The notes below the pieces were generated by a model, which saw only the letters and a list, made by a program, of their open reading frames with translations, did not search any database and was not told the DNA's origin. A program made the translations under genes and the position numbers. This document shows, piece by piece, positions 9,466 to 18,042 of a stretch of 64,000 bases of DNA. The stretch is from assembly GCF_944387275.1 (NCBI RefSeq), contig NZ_CALXEG010000001.1, positions 1-64,000 on the forward strand. The letters are read 5' to 3'. Positions within the stretch are counted from its first letter, which is position 1. The number at the start of each line of letters is the position of its first letter. The DNA is from an uncultured Pseudoflavonifractor sp. GTDB taxonomy: Bacteria; Bacillota; Clostridia; Oscillospirales; Oscillospiraceae.

Positions 9466-11370
9466 ATGATCAAAAAAATGAGCGCACTGTTTCTGGCCAT
9501 CGCGCTTGTCTTCAGCCTGGCCGCCTGCTCCAACGGCACCGCTGACAACAGCGCACAGCCCAGCGGCTCTCAGACCGTAACCGAGGGCAAGTTCACCCCC
9601 GGCACCTATGAGGGCGAGGGCCAGGGTATGGAGAGCACCATCAAGGTGGCCGTGACCCTGTCCGCCGACCGCATTGAGAAGATCGAGGTGCTGGAGTCCG
9701 ACGAGACCCCCGCCATCGGCGAGACCGCTCTGGAGTCTCTGCCCCAGGCCGTGGTGGACGCCCAGTCCACCCAGATTGACTCCATCTCCGGCGCCACCAT
9801 CACCAGCCAGGGCTTCTTTGACGCTGTGAACGCCGCCCTGACTGCCGCCGGTGTGGACCCCGCCTCCCTGACCCCCGTGTCCGGCGGCTCCGACCAGACC
9901 GGCGAGGAGCAGACCCTGGACGTTGACGTGGTGGTCGTGGGCGCCGGCGGCGCCGGCATGACCGCCGCCATCACCGCCGCCCAGGCCGGCAAGAGCGTGG
10001 TCATCCTGGAGAAGACCTCCATGGTGGGCGGCAACTCCGTCCGCTCCACCGGCGGCATGAACGCCGCCAAGACCGAGTGGCAGGACGCCAACGAGTTCAC
10101 CGAGGACGCCGGCGTGGAGAAGACCCTGGCCACCGCCGCCGAGACCTACCCCGACCTGGCCGACCTGGTGGCCACCGTTCAGGCCCAGTACGACGCCTAC
10201 AAGGCCAACCCCACCGGCTACTTTGACAGCGTGGAGCTGTTCATCCTGGACACCATGGTGGGCGGCCAGGACATCAATAACTACGACCTGGTCAAGACCC
10301 TGGCTGAGAACTCCGCCCCCGCCATCGAGTGGCTCTCCACCATCGGCGCCGACCTGCACAACGTGGGCTCCTTCGGCGGCGCCAGCGTCAAGCGTATCCA
10401 CCGCCCTGTGGACGCCGACGGCAAGGTGGTCTCCGTGGGCTCCTACGTGGTGCCCATCCTCCAGCAGGCCTGCGAGGACAACGGCGTGCAGATCATCTAC
10501 AACGCCCCCGCCACTGAGATCCTGATGGACAACGGCGCCGCTGTGGGCGTCAAGGCCGACGGCTACACCGTCAACGCCAAGAGCGTGGTGCTGGCCACCG
10601 GCGGCTTCGGCGCCAACCTGGACATGGTGGCCGAGCTCAAGCCCGAGCTGAAGGGCTTTGTCACCACCAACGCCCCCGGCATCACCGGCGACGGCATCAA
10701 GATGGCCGAGGCCGTGGGCGCCGCCACCGTGGACATGGACCAGATCCAGATCCACCCCACTGTCGAGCAGAAGACCTCCGCCCTCATCACCGAGGGTCTC
10801 CGCGGCGACGGCGCCATCCTGGTCAACGCCGAGGGCCTGCGGTTCTGCGACGAGGTGGGCACCCGTGACGCCGTGTCCGCCGCCGAGCTGGCCCAGACCG
10901 GCGGCTACGCCTGGCTGGTGGTGGACCAGAAGATGGTGGACGCCTCCAGCGTCATCGCCGGGTACATCAAGGCCGGCTACACCGTCCAGGGCGACACCTA
11001 CGAGGCCCTGGCCGAGGCCATGGGCGTCCCCGCCGACGCCTTTGCCTCCACCATGGAGAAGTGGAACGCCGCTGTGGCCGCCGGCACCGACGCCGAGTTC
11101 GGCCGCACCAGCTTTGCCAACCCCCTGGACACCGCTCCCTACTACGCCATCAAGATCGCTCCCGGTGTGCACCACACCATGGGCGGCGTCAAGATCAACA
11201 CCAGCGCCCAGGTGCTGGACACTGAGGACAACGTGATCCCCGGCCTCTTCGCCGCCGGCGAGGTCACCGGCGGTATCCACGGCGCCAACCGTCTGGGCGG
11301 CAACGCTGTGGCCGACTTCATCGTCTTCGGCCGCATCTCCGGCCAGTCCGCCGCCGACTACGCCAAGTAA
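9466..11370 (+). CDS. Flavinylated FAD-dependent lipoprotein reductase (fumarate/urocanate reductase family)
   Basis: A 634-aa surface lipoprotein with signal ending in LAAC (Cys21). The FMN_bind domain at about 45-130 contains DSISGAT, where ApbE would attach FMN covalently to Thr111. A flavocytochrome c-type FAD_binding_2 reductase domain at about 153-632 has the dinucleotide motif VVVGAGGAGMTAA at 156-168 and the C-terminal GEVTGGIHGANRLGGNA. Members reduce fumarate, urocanate, cinnamates or similar acceptors outside the membrane using electrons from flavinylated carriers. The substrate cannot be told. No haem motif, membrane subunit or apbE gene is adjacent, so its electron donor is encoded elsewhere. 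It is monocistronic with its own terminator. Confidence 0.9.
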   Translation: MIKKMSALFLAIALVFSLAACSNGTADNSAQPSGSQTVTEGKFTPGTYEGEGQGMESTIKVAVTLSADRIEKIEVLESDETPAIGETALESLPQAVVDAQSTQIDSISGATITSQGFFDAVNAALTAAGVDPASLTPVSGGSDQTGEEQTLDVDVVVVGAGGAGMTAAITAAQAGKSVVILEKTSMVGGNSVRSTGGMNAAKTEWQDANEFTEDAGVEKTLATAAETYPDLADLVATVQAQYDAYKANPTGYFDSVELFILDTMVGGQDINNYDLVKTLAENSAPAIEWLSTIGADLHNVGSFGGASVKRIHRPVDADGKVVSVGSYVVPILQQACEDNGVQIIYNAPATEILMDNGAAVGVKADGYTVNAKSVVLATGGFGANLDMVAELKPELKGFVTTNAPGITGDGIKMAEAVGAATVDMDQIQIHPTVEQKTSALITEGLRGDGAILVNAEGLRFCDEVGTRDAVSAAELAQTGGYAWLVVDQKMVDASSVIAGYIKAGYTVQGDTYEALAEAMGVPADAFASTMEKWNAAVAAGTDAEFGRTSFANPLDTAPYYAIKIAPGVHHTMGGVKINTSAQVLDTEDNVIPGLFAAGEVTGGIHGANRLGGNAVADFIVFGRISGQSAADYAK

Positions 11371-11393
11371 TTTATCCCCCGGATATAACAAAA

Positions 11394-11433
11394 GGAAGGC
11401 CCGGAACCGATCGGTTCCGGGCCTTCCTCTGTT
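11394..11433 (+). terminator. Terminator after the flavoprotein reductase
   Basis: A perfect 34-nt palindrome (11394-11427, 17 bp per arm, GATC centre) followed by a T-rich TCTGTTGTT tail. Confidence 0.75.
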
Positions 11434-11459
11434 GTTCCCGCTGCCGCGGGGGCAGAACG

Positions 11460-11540
11460 TCATCTGGTCTCCTGTCCCAGCCTGCCGCTCACGACAAGCA
11501 GGATCCCGGCGGCGGCAATCATCAGGGCGATGAGTTCCAT
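11460..11540 (-). CDS. 26-aa single-pass membrane peptide
   Basis: A very short ORF with a strong ribosome site (AAAGGAGG, 7 nt before the ATG at 11540). It encodes a hydrophobic helix (ELIALMIAAAGILLVVSG) with a charged RLGQETR tail. It resembles the single-pass subunits of larger complexes, such as KdpF, only in size and hydropathy. No kdp gene is present here. It stands alone between two convergent terminators or genes, so neither partner nor function can be inferred. The longer in-frame extension to 11663 lacks a start signal. Confidence 0.6.
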   Translation of the reverse strand: MELIALMIAAAGILLVVSGRLGQETR

Positions 11541-11647
11541 AGCCAGTCCTCCTTTCCTTCGCACGCTTCGTTCTGCCTGTATGGTACCGCGATCATTTAA
11601 AGAAAGGGTTAAGAAAAGACCTGATTCTCTTAAATTTTCCAGGGGGC

Positions 11648-12298
11648 TTACAGCCCCAGCCACGCCTTCATGTCCACCATATCCGTGGCCACGTGGTCGC
11701 AGGGGTAGGCCTGAAAGGCCGCTGCGGGGGTGACGCCGGTGGTCACGGCGGCAAAGTGGGTCCCCGCCCGCTGGGCGGTCTCAGCGTCCAGCACCGTGTC
11801 ACCGCAGTAGAGCACCTGGTCTCCGGTCACGTCCAGTGTCTCCATGGCCCGGAGCAGGCCGGTGGGGTCAGGCTTGGGGGCGCGGACCTGGTCGCCGGAG
11901 ACGGTGAGGGTAAACAGCTCCCGGATATTCAGGGCCTCCAGCACCGCCTGAAGGGCCTCGTTGCGCTTGGAGGTGATGATACCCAGGGGCACCCCCGCCC
12001 CGTGCAGGGCCTCCAGCAGATCCCGGGCGCCGGGCAGCAGTTTGGTGGTCCTGGGCTGCATGGGCCGGCACTTCTCCTGGAACAGCCGGACGAATTTCTC
12101 CTGCCGCTCCGGGTCGCTGTCGCCGGTGAGCATGGTGTACCCATCCTTGAGCAGGTAGCCCACGGTGCTCCGGATGGCCGCCTCGGTGGGCTCAGGGAGC
12201 CCCATCTTCTCAAACGCGTGGCGGAACCCGGCCACAATGGACTCGGTGGCGTCCCCCAGGGTGTAGTCAAAATCAAAGAGTACTGCCTTGAACTTCAT
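11648..12298 (-). CDS. HAD-superfamily phosphatase (phosphoglycolate phosphatase-like)
   Basis: A 216-aa HAD hydrolase of the Gph/PgmB class. Motif I is DFDYTL (nucleophile and acid/base Asp) at about residues 8-13. The helical cap lies at about 18-85, motif II Thr/Ser is in LGIITSKRN, and the motif III Lys and motif IV acidic residues are in KPDPTG and YCGDTVLDAETAQRAG. It probably dephosphorylates a small phospho-metabolite; the substrate is not evident. The start at 12298 follows AAGGATGG. It lies 14 bp downstream of rpoN and may be co-transcribed with it. Confidence 0.85.
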   Translation of the reverse strand: MKFKAVLFDFDYTLGDATESIVAGFRHAFEKMGLPEPTEAAIRSTVGYLLKDGYTMLTGDSDPERQEKFVRLFQEKCRPMQPRTTKLLPGARDLLEALHGAGVPLGIITSKRNEALQAVLEALNIRELFTLTVSGDQVRAPKPDPTGLLRAMETLDVTGDQVLYCGDTVLDAETAQRAGTHFAAVTTGVTPAAAFQAYPCDHVATDMVDMKAWLGL

Positions 12299-12312
12299 GT
12301 ACCATACCATCC

Positions 12313-13692
12313 TTACACTGTTTTTTCGTACTGCCGGCGGCCTGTGGTGCTGGGGATACCCAGCTCATCCCGGTATTTGGCCACCGTGCGCCGGGAGATG
12401 GCGCAGCCCTGTTCCCCCATCAGCTGGCTCAGCTTCTGGTCGGAGAGGGGCCGCGCCTTGTCCTCCTCCTCGATAAGCTTGCGGAGCAGGGCCTTGGCCG
12501 CCTCGGGGGAGGCCCCCTCCTCCCCGCCCGTGCTGCCGCCCAGGCCCCGGGAGAAGAAGTAGCTCAGGGGGTACACCCCCATGGAGCACTGGAGATATTT
12601 GTCCCGGATGGCCCGGCTGACGGTGGATTCATGGACCTCCAGCCGCTGGGCCACATCGGCCAGGGACATGGGGGTCAGATGGCCCGGACCCTGGCGGAAG
12701 AACCGCTCCTGGAGCTCCAGGATGCACTGGGCGCAGGCGAGCAGGGTGCTCCGCCGCTGCTCGATACTCCGCACCACCCATTTGGCCTGCCGGACCTTCC
12801 CGGTGAGGTAGTCCTTGACCTCCTGGTCGTCGGTGTCCTTCATCAGCTGCTGGTAGTAGCTGCTCATATGCAGGCTGGGGAAAAAGTAGTCGTTGGCCAG
12901 CACCTCAAAGTGGTCTGGGAAGCTGACCACGATGATGTCCGGATTGATGTAGGTCAGGTGCTCCCGGGCGGCAAAGCCGGTGCCCGGCTTGGGGTTCAGG
13001 GTCTTGATGAGGGCACAGGCCTCCCGCACCTCCTCGGCGGAGGTCCCCAGCTCCCTGGCGATCAGGCCGAACCGGCTCCGGGCCAGGGCGTCCAGGTGGT
13101 CCTCCACGATGCGCAGGGCCAGGGCACAGTCCCCGCCCCGGCGCAGCAGCTGGAGCCGCAGGCACTCGGAAAGGTTCCGGGCCGCCACGCCGGCGGGCTC
13201 CAGGCCCTGCACCGCCTCCAGCGCCTGCTCCATGACCGGCTGCGGGCACCCGAAGGCCGCCGCCAGGGCGGGCACGTCGTCGTCCAGCCAGCCGTTCTGG
13301 TTCAGACTCTCCACCACGAACACCGCCGCTGCCATCACGTCCGGCTCCAGGGGCAGCATCCGCAGCTGGGAGAGCACATACCGGTACAGGTCCTCCTCCC
13401 CGTCCTCCACGCCGCCGTAGTTGGCCATGGGGTCGGCGTCCTCTTCGGTGTCCTGCCGGTGGTACCAGCTGTTCTGTACGTCGGTGGCCTCCAGCCACTC
13501 CAGCTTCCGCCGCATCAGGTCGAACTCGTCCCGGCGGTCATATTTCTCATCCACCTCCAGCACCGGATTCTCCTGGGTGGTCTCCTCGATAAACTCCAGC
13601 AGCTCCTGAGAGCCCATCTGCAGGATCTCCATGGACTGCATCATCTGGGGCGACAGGGTCTGGGTCTGCTTGAGGTTCATGCTCAGTTCCAT
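12313..13692 (-). CDS. rpoN: RNA polymerase sigma-54 factor RpoN
   Basis: A 459-aa sigma-54. Region I is Gln/Leu-rich at the N-terminus (LKQTQTLSPQMMQSMEILQM), an acidic region II follows, then the core-binding domain at about 90-280. The DNA-binding domain has the HTH around VAQRLEVHESTVSRAI. The invariant RpoN box is near the C-terminus (RRTVAKYRDELGIP). It directs transcription from -24/-12 promoters with AAA+ activators. No activator or obvious -24/-12 site lies nearby. The start at 13692 follows GGAGAGAAGCGC. Confidence 0.96.
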   Translation of the reverse strand: MELSMNLKQTQTLSPQMMQSMEILQMGSQELLEFIEETTQENPVLEVDEKYDRRDEFDLMRRKLEWLEATDVQNSWYHRQDTEEDADPMANYGGVEDGEEDLYRYVLSQLRMLPLEPDVMAAAVFVVESLNQNGWLDDDVPALAAAFGCPQPVMEQALEAVQGLEPAGVAARNLSECLRLQLLRRGGDCALALRIVEDHLDALARSRFGLIARELGTSAEEVREACALIKTLNPKPGTGFAAREHLTYINPDIIVVSFPDHFEVLANDYFFPSLHMSSYYQQLMKDTDDQEVKDYLTGKVRQAKWVVRSIEQRRSTLLACAQCILELQERFFRQGPGHLTPMSLADVAQRLEVHESTVSRAIRDKYLQCSMGVYPLSYFFSRGLGGSTGGEEGASPEAAKALLRKLIEEEDKARPLSDQKLSQLMGEQGCAISRRTVAKYRDELGIPSTTGRRQYEKTV

Positions 13693-13894
13693 GCGCTTCT
13701 CTCCGCTCACCGTGGTATTTGTGGAAACTATCCCAAGGGCTGTCTCCACAGATTCTCTTTTTTACATTATAACATATGTTTTTTTCTCCTTCAATTTCAA
13801 TTCTCTCCTCCGCCCATCTCCGGCGGACAGCGCTCTGTCTTGACAGGACATACTTTTTCTTCCCTTTCCCTCTTGCTTTTCCGCCCCGGCGGCC

Positions 13895-13923
13895 TTGACA
13901 ACCATCTTTTCCGGTGATATAGT
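13895..13923 (+). promoter_or_regulatory. Promoter of the thrS T-box leader
   Basis: A near-consensus sigma-A promoter: TTGACA (13895-13900), 17 nt, TATAGT (13918-13923). The leader RNA should start near 13930. Confidence 0.85.
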
Positions 13924-13929
13924 GTCAGC

Positions 13930-14182
13930 ATCCAAAGTGGCTGTGATGGGGACTGCGCCCTGTACCGTCCCACAGAGAGGAGACGCCGCTGGCTGAAAGC
14001 GTCTCCGGCACGCGGGCAGAGCAATACCACCCCTGAGCCGCCCACCGATCCCCTTCCGGGCTAGGCTGGGCCGGGTCCTCCCGTTACAGAGGTCACGAGC
14101 GACGGCGTATGCCGTAAGCAGGGTGGAACCGTGGGACCCCTTTCGTCTCACCCCTGGAACCGTTCAGGGGTGGGACTTTTTT
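13930..14182 (+). promoter_or_regulatory. T-box riboswitch (tRNA-Thr) upstream of thrS
   Basis: Stem I hallmarks are AGAGAG near 13974 and the GCTGGCTGAAAGC apical region near 13988-14000. The specifier loop carries ACC (Thr) at 14026-14028. The T-box AGGGTGGAACCG at 14120-14131 is followed by a GC-rich terminator (stem CACCCCTG/CAGGGGTG within 14149-14172) and a T6 run. Uncharged tRNA-Thr would stabilise the antiterminator and allow thrS transcription. All parts are in the canonical order. Confidence 0.93.
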
Positions 14183-14214
14183 GTCCTTACCCCCAATTAC
14201 AAGGAGGAATTATC

Positions 14215-15975
14215 ATGGCAGAAGAAAACAATCAGTATAGTTTTGACAACCCCGAGTACCGCAAGACCTACTGGCACACCTGCTCTCACATCCTGGCCCA
14301 GGCGGTGAAGCGCCTGTACCCCGAGGTGAAGCTGGCCATCGGCCCCTCCATCGACGAGGGCTTCTACTACGACATGGACTCCCCCTTCCCCTTCACCCCC
14401 GAGATTCTGGAGAAGATCGAGGCGGAGATGCGGAAGATCTGCAAGGAGAAGCTGAAGCTGGAGCGGTTTGAGCTGCCCCGGGAAGAGGCTGTCAAGTTCA
14501 TGGAGGAGAAGGGCGAGCCCTACAAGGTGGAGCTCATCAACGACCTGCCCGAGGACGCCCACATCTCCTTCTACAAGCAGGGCGAGTTTACCGACCTGTG
14601 CGCCGGTCCCCACCTGGACTCTACCGGCCGTGTAAAGGGCAACGCCATCAAGCTGACCGCCTGCAACGCCGCCTACTGGCGGGGCGACTCCAACCGTGAG
14701 ACCCTCCAGCGTATCTACGGCATCGCCTTCCCCAAGAAGGAGGAGCTGGACGCCTACCTGCAGCGCATCGAGGAGGCCAAGAAGCGGGACCACCGCAAGC
14801 TGGGCAAGGAGCTGGGTCTGTTCATGCTCCGGGATGAGGGCCCCGGCTTCCCCTTCTTCCTGCCCAACGGCATGGTGCTGCGCAACGCCCTGATCGACTA
14901 CTGGCGTCAGGTCCACAAGAAGTACGGCTACGTGGAGATCTCCACCCCCATGATGCTCAACCGCCAGCTGTGGGAGCGCTCCGGCCACTGGGACCACTAC
15001 AAGAACAACATGTACACCACCGTCATTGACGGCGAGGACTTTGCCATCAAGCCCATGAACTGCCCCGGCGGCATGCTGGTCTACGCCAGCGAGCCCCACT
15101 CTTACCGTGACCTGCCCCTCCGTGTGGGCGAGCTGGGCCTGGTCCACCGTCATGAGCTGTCCGGCGCCCTCCACGGCCTGTTCCGGGTCCGCTGCTTCAC
15201 CCAGGACGACGCCCACGTCTTCATGACCCGGGACCAGATGAAGGACGTCATCCAGGAGACCGTCCGCCTGTTTGACGAGGTCTACTCCACCTTCGGCCTG
15301 ACCTACACCATTGAGCTGTCCACCATGCCCGAGGACCACATCGGCACCGTGGAGGAGTGGGAGCGCAACCAGGACATTCTGAAGAACGCCATCACCGACA
15401 TGGGCAAGGAGTTCGTCATCAACGAGGGCGACGGCGCCTTCTACGGCCCCAAGCTGGACTTCCATCTGGCCGACTCTCTGGGCCGTACCTGGCAGTGCGG
15501 CACCATCCAGCTGGACAGCCAGCTGCCCGAACGCTTTGAGCTGGAGTACACCGGCGCTGACGGCGAGAAGCACCGCCCCGTCATGATCCACCGCGTGGTG
15601 CTGGGCTCCATCGAGCGGTTCATCGGTGTCATCACCGAGCACTTTGCCGGTGCCTTCCCCGCCTGGCTGGCCCCTGTCCAGGTGTCCGTCCTGCCCATCA
15701 CCGACCGCACCGCCCAGTATGCCGACGAGGTCAAGGACCTGCTGGAGAAGGCCGGCTTCCGCGTCGAGGTGGACCACCGCAACGAGAAGATCGGCAAGAA
15801 GATCCGCGAGGCCCAGCTGAAGAAGATCCCCTATATGCTGGTTCTGGGCGACAAGGAGGCCGAGTCCGTAACCGTGTCCGTCCGCAACCGGGCCGGCGGC
15901 GACCAGGGCGCCATGACTCTGGACGAGTTCGTGGACATCCTCCGTGAGGAAGTGGATCAGAAGATCATCCGCTGA
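14215..15975 (+). CDS. thrS: Threonyl-tRNA synthetase, TGS-less
   Basis: A 586-aa class II synthetase that charges tRNA-Thr. The editing (SAD) domain comes first, with HTCSH (H21, H25) and the later CAGPHLDSTG zinc/editing motifs. The catalytic core at about 200-480 includes RCFTQDDAHVF and IHRVVLGSIERFI. The anticodon-binding domain is C-terminal (about 490-586). The usual N-terminal TGS domain of about 60 residues is absent, which explains the length against about 640 aa for the common form. The ATG at 14215 has AAGGAGG at 7-8 nt. Expression is under T-box control. Confidence 0.97.
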   Translation: MAEENNQYSFDNPEYRKTYWHTCSHILAQAVKRLYPEVKLAIGPSIDEGFYYDMDSPFPFTPEILEKIEAEMRKICKEKLKLERFELPREEAVKFMEEKGEPYKVELINDLPEDAHISFYKQGEFTDLCAGPHLDSTGRVKGNAIKLTACNAAYWRGDSNRETLQRIYGIAFPKKEELDAYLQRIEEAKKRDHRKLGKELGLFMLRDEGPGFPFFLPNGMVLRNALIDYWRQVHKKYGYVEISTPMMLNRQLWERSGHWDHYKNNMYTTVIDGEDFAIKPMNCPGGMLVYASEPHSYRDLPLRVGELGLVHRHELSGALHGLFRVRCFTQDDAHVFMTRDQMKDVIQETVRLFDEVYSTFGLTYTIELSTMPEDHIGTVEEWERNQDILKNAITDMGKEFVINEGDGAFYGPKLDFHLADSLGRTWQCGTIQLDSQLPERFELEYTGADGEKHRPVMIHRVVLGSIERFIGVITEHFAGAFPAWLAPVQVSVLPITDRTAQYADEVKDLLEKAGFRVEVDHRNEKIGKKIREAQLKKIPYMLVLGDKEAESVTVSVRNRAGGDQGAMTLDEFVDILREEVDQKIIR

Positions 15976-15990
15976 CGCTTTTTCCCGATA

Positions 15991-16030
15991 AAAAACGGGT
16001 GTCGCAGGCTGTTCTGCGGCACCCGTTTTT
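15991..16030 (+). terminator. Terminator after thrS
   Basis: A 17-bp stem (15991-16007 with 16014-16030, one G-T pair) ending in a T5 run. A flanking A5 could make it act in both directions. Confidence 0.9.
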
Positions 16031-16037
16031 CCTGCCC

Positions 16038-16087
16038 TTGACATACCTCGGTTATCTAGGTATACTATGCCTAGATAACCGAGGTAT
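16038..16087 (+). promoter_or_regulatory. padR promoter overlaid by an 18-bp inverted-repeat operator
   Basis: TTGACA (16038-16043), 17 nt and TATACT (16061-16066) form a near-consensus promoter. A perfect inverted repeat with 18-nt arms (16043-16060 and 16070-16087) surrounds the -10, leaving a 9-nt spacer. The regulator gene follows directly, so this is almost certainly the PadR autoregulatory operator: bound dimers would occlude the promoter. Confidence 0.85.
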
Positions 16088-16115
16088 ATTTTATTATAAG
16101 AAAGGAGGCTCCCCT

Positions 16116-16460
16116 ATGAAGCCCGACAAAAGCCTGCTCTCCGGCAGCACCACCCTGCTCATTCTCTCCCTGCTCTCCGGCGGCGATATGTACGGCTACG
16201 AGATGATTTCCCAGCTGGAGGCCCGCAGCGATCACACCTTCACCCTCAAGGAGGGCACCCTCTACCCCATTCTCCACGGCCTGGAGAATGAGAAGGCGGT
16301 CACCTCCTACGAGAAGGAGGCCCCCTCCGGCCGGAAACGGAAGTACTACCATATCACCAGGAAGGGCCTGCGGCTGCTGGACGAGAAGAAGGCGGAGTGG
16401 CAGGTATTTTCCCAGAAGGTCAACGCTATCGTCACCGGTACCGCCGGGGCCATGGCCTGA
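16116..16460 (+). CDS. PadR-family transcriptional regulator
   Basis: A 114-aa PadR regulator. The winged-helix segment has the family signature GYEMISQLEA...FTLKEGTLYPILHGLE, a wing with GRKRKYYHIT, and a C-terminal dimerisation helix. AAAGGAGG precedes the ATG. PadR proteins of this short type pair with DUF1700/permease-prefix membrane genes, as here, and repress the operon until an envelope or chemical signal relieves them. Confidence 0.93.
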   Translation: MKPDKSLLSGSTTLLILSLLSGGDMYGYEMISQLEARSDHTFTLKEGTLYPILHGLENEKAVTSYEKEAPSGRKRKYYHITRKGLRLLDEKKAEWQVFSQKVNAIVTGTAGAMA

Positions 16461-16490
16461 CTCCATCCGATTCCGAAGGGAGGTCATCCC

Positions 16491-17288
16491 ATGGCCTGGG
16501 ACCCTATCCGTCAATACTGCGACCGGGTGTGCCGCTATATCCGCTTCCGCCCGGCCCGGGAACAGATTTATGAGGAGCTGCTGGGCCACATGGAGGACCA
16601 CGCCCAGGCCCTCCAGGACGGGGGCATGGACCCCCGGCAGGCCCGTCAGGAGGCGGCCGCCGCCATGGGCGACGCCGACCAGCTGGGTGCCGACCTGGAC
16701 AGGCTCCACAGTCCCTGGTATCCCCGCCTCACCCGGGTGTTCTGTGTTCTGGCGCTCCTGATTTTATGTGCCGGATTCTTTACCGCCCAGGACGGGGTCA
16801 TGGCAGGCAAGACCTGGGCGCCCTTTTCCGACCCCCAGGATCTGGTTTTGGCCGATGTGGAACGGCTCTATCCGAACAGTACCATTTTGGCCTCCGGCGC
16901 CGCCCTGGGCGGCGGACAAATCAGCTCCTATTTCTTCTCCGACACCGGCGCCGCCCTGCTCTACCGGATTGACGCCGACGTGGACGGCATTCCCCTGGCG
17001 GAGCCGGAATACCGTCTGGAGCTGGTGGTCTCCGCCCTGTGTCCCGCCTTCTGGCTCTCCCCGCTGGACGCCGAGTATCTTCCTGTCTCTCTCAATGGAG
17101 ATGATGGCCCGCTCTCTGACCCTCCACGCCTCTCCGCCCGCTCGGAGCGGGGGCTGTTCCGCCAATTTTATAGCATTTCCGTGTACTTCTCCCAGCCCGT
17201 CTCCCCACCTCAGACCTTTACCATTGAGTTTGGGGATGACCACCAGCTGGTCTACCAGTTCACCGCCCAGGAGGTGACCAAGCCGTGA
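16491..17288 (+). CDS. Membrane protein with permease-prefix (DUF1700-like) domain
   Basis: A 265-aa protein. Residues 1-75 form the helical domain often fused to or paired with PadR-controlled membrane proteins (EQIYEELLGHMEDHAQAL...AAAAMGDADQLGADLD). One TM follows at about 83-102 and an extracytoplasmic domain of about 160 residues with no recognised family. GGGAGG precedes the ATG. Its stop overlaps the next start (GTGA), so the pair is coupled. The outer domain ends in a beta-rich segment that could be a sensor or binding module. Function is unknown. Confidence 0.75.
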   Translation: MAWDPIRQYCDRVCRYIRFRPAREQIYEELLGHMEDHAQALQDGGMDPRQARQEAAAAMGDADQLGADLDRLHSPWYPRLTRVFCVLALLILCAGFFTAQDGVMAGKTWAPFSDPQDLVLADVERLYPNSTILASGAALGGGQISSYFFSDTGAALLYRIDADVDGIPLAEPEYRLELVVSALCPAFWLSPLDAEYLPVSLNGDDGPLSDPPRLSARSERGLFRQFYSISVYFSQPVSPPQTFTIEFGDDHQLVYQFTAQEVTKP

Positions 17289-18001
17289 AGCTGCCCACAC
17301 CTTCCCGAAGAGTCCGTCTGGTCCTCAGTATTCTGTTTCTGCTGTTTTCTCTGGTGTTCTACTGGTGGGCGTCCGGTTCTCCCATGCCCACGCCCGGTCT
17401 GGCTCATCGGGCCGCCCTGCTGTCCTACGGTCTCAACCCCGGCCCGGTGGTGGCCCAGGGTACCATCCATTTTCAGGAGATCACTCCCTCTCCGTACGAT
17501 GACGGAGAGGGGAGCCACTGGCTGGTCAGCCGCCAGGGGGACGGCTGGGCGGTGACCAGCCATTCCAGGGCCGGCCTCTTCTGGTCTCAGCCCAAATTTC
17601 CTGTTTATCTTCTCACGCCTTCTGAGGATGCTCCTCTGGTGGTGGTCCATCTCCAGTACGCCAGCGCCTACCTGCTGGATGAAAGCATTGGCGAAAATCC
17701 CTTTGACAACGGCGACTGGTACTGGGAATGGGTCTCGCTTGCCGTGTGTACATTGCCCGACGTGGCCCGTATTGAGCTCTATCAGGGCTGGTACAACTTC
17801 AGCGAATCGGGCGGTCTTTCCCCCCGGGACTGGCTGCTGGAATACGGCAGCGCCGCCGACTGCACCCGGCTCTCGCCGGACAGCCCCTTCTGGCTGTGCC
17901 AGCAGGTGTGGAATCCCGGTGAAGGCGCTTCCTCCACCCTGGCCCGTGCCTATGACGCCCAGGGCGATCTCCTCTGCGAGTGGTGCTCTTACGACGGATA
18001 A
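17285..18001 (+). CDS. Hypothetical membrane-anchored protein of the padR operon
   Basis: A 238-aa protein starting at GTG with a 4-bp overlap with the upstream gene. A basic N-terminus and hydrophobic segment at about residues 10-29 act as signal anchor. The remainder is extracytoplasmic, rich in aromatic residues, with no recognisable family. Codon use matches its neighbours. It is presumably under the same PadR control and may act with the upstream membrane protein. Confidence 0.7.
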   Translation: MKLPTPSRRVRLVLSILFLLFSLVFYWWASGSPMPTPGLAHRAALLSYGLNPGPVVAQGTIHFQEITPSPYDDGEGSHWLVSRQGDGWAVTSHSRAGLFWSQPKFPVYLLTPSEDAPLVVVHLQYASAYLLDESIGENPFDNGDWYWEWVSLAVCTLPDVARIELYQGWYNFSESGGLSPRDWLLEYGSAADCTRLSPDSPFWLCQQVWNPGEGASSTLARAYDAQGDLLCEWCSYDG

Positions 18002-18042
18002 TTTATCCATTTTATGGTATCTTCTCCCCAGGAGGTGATACC

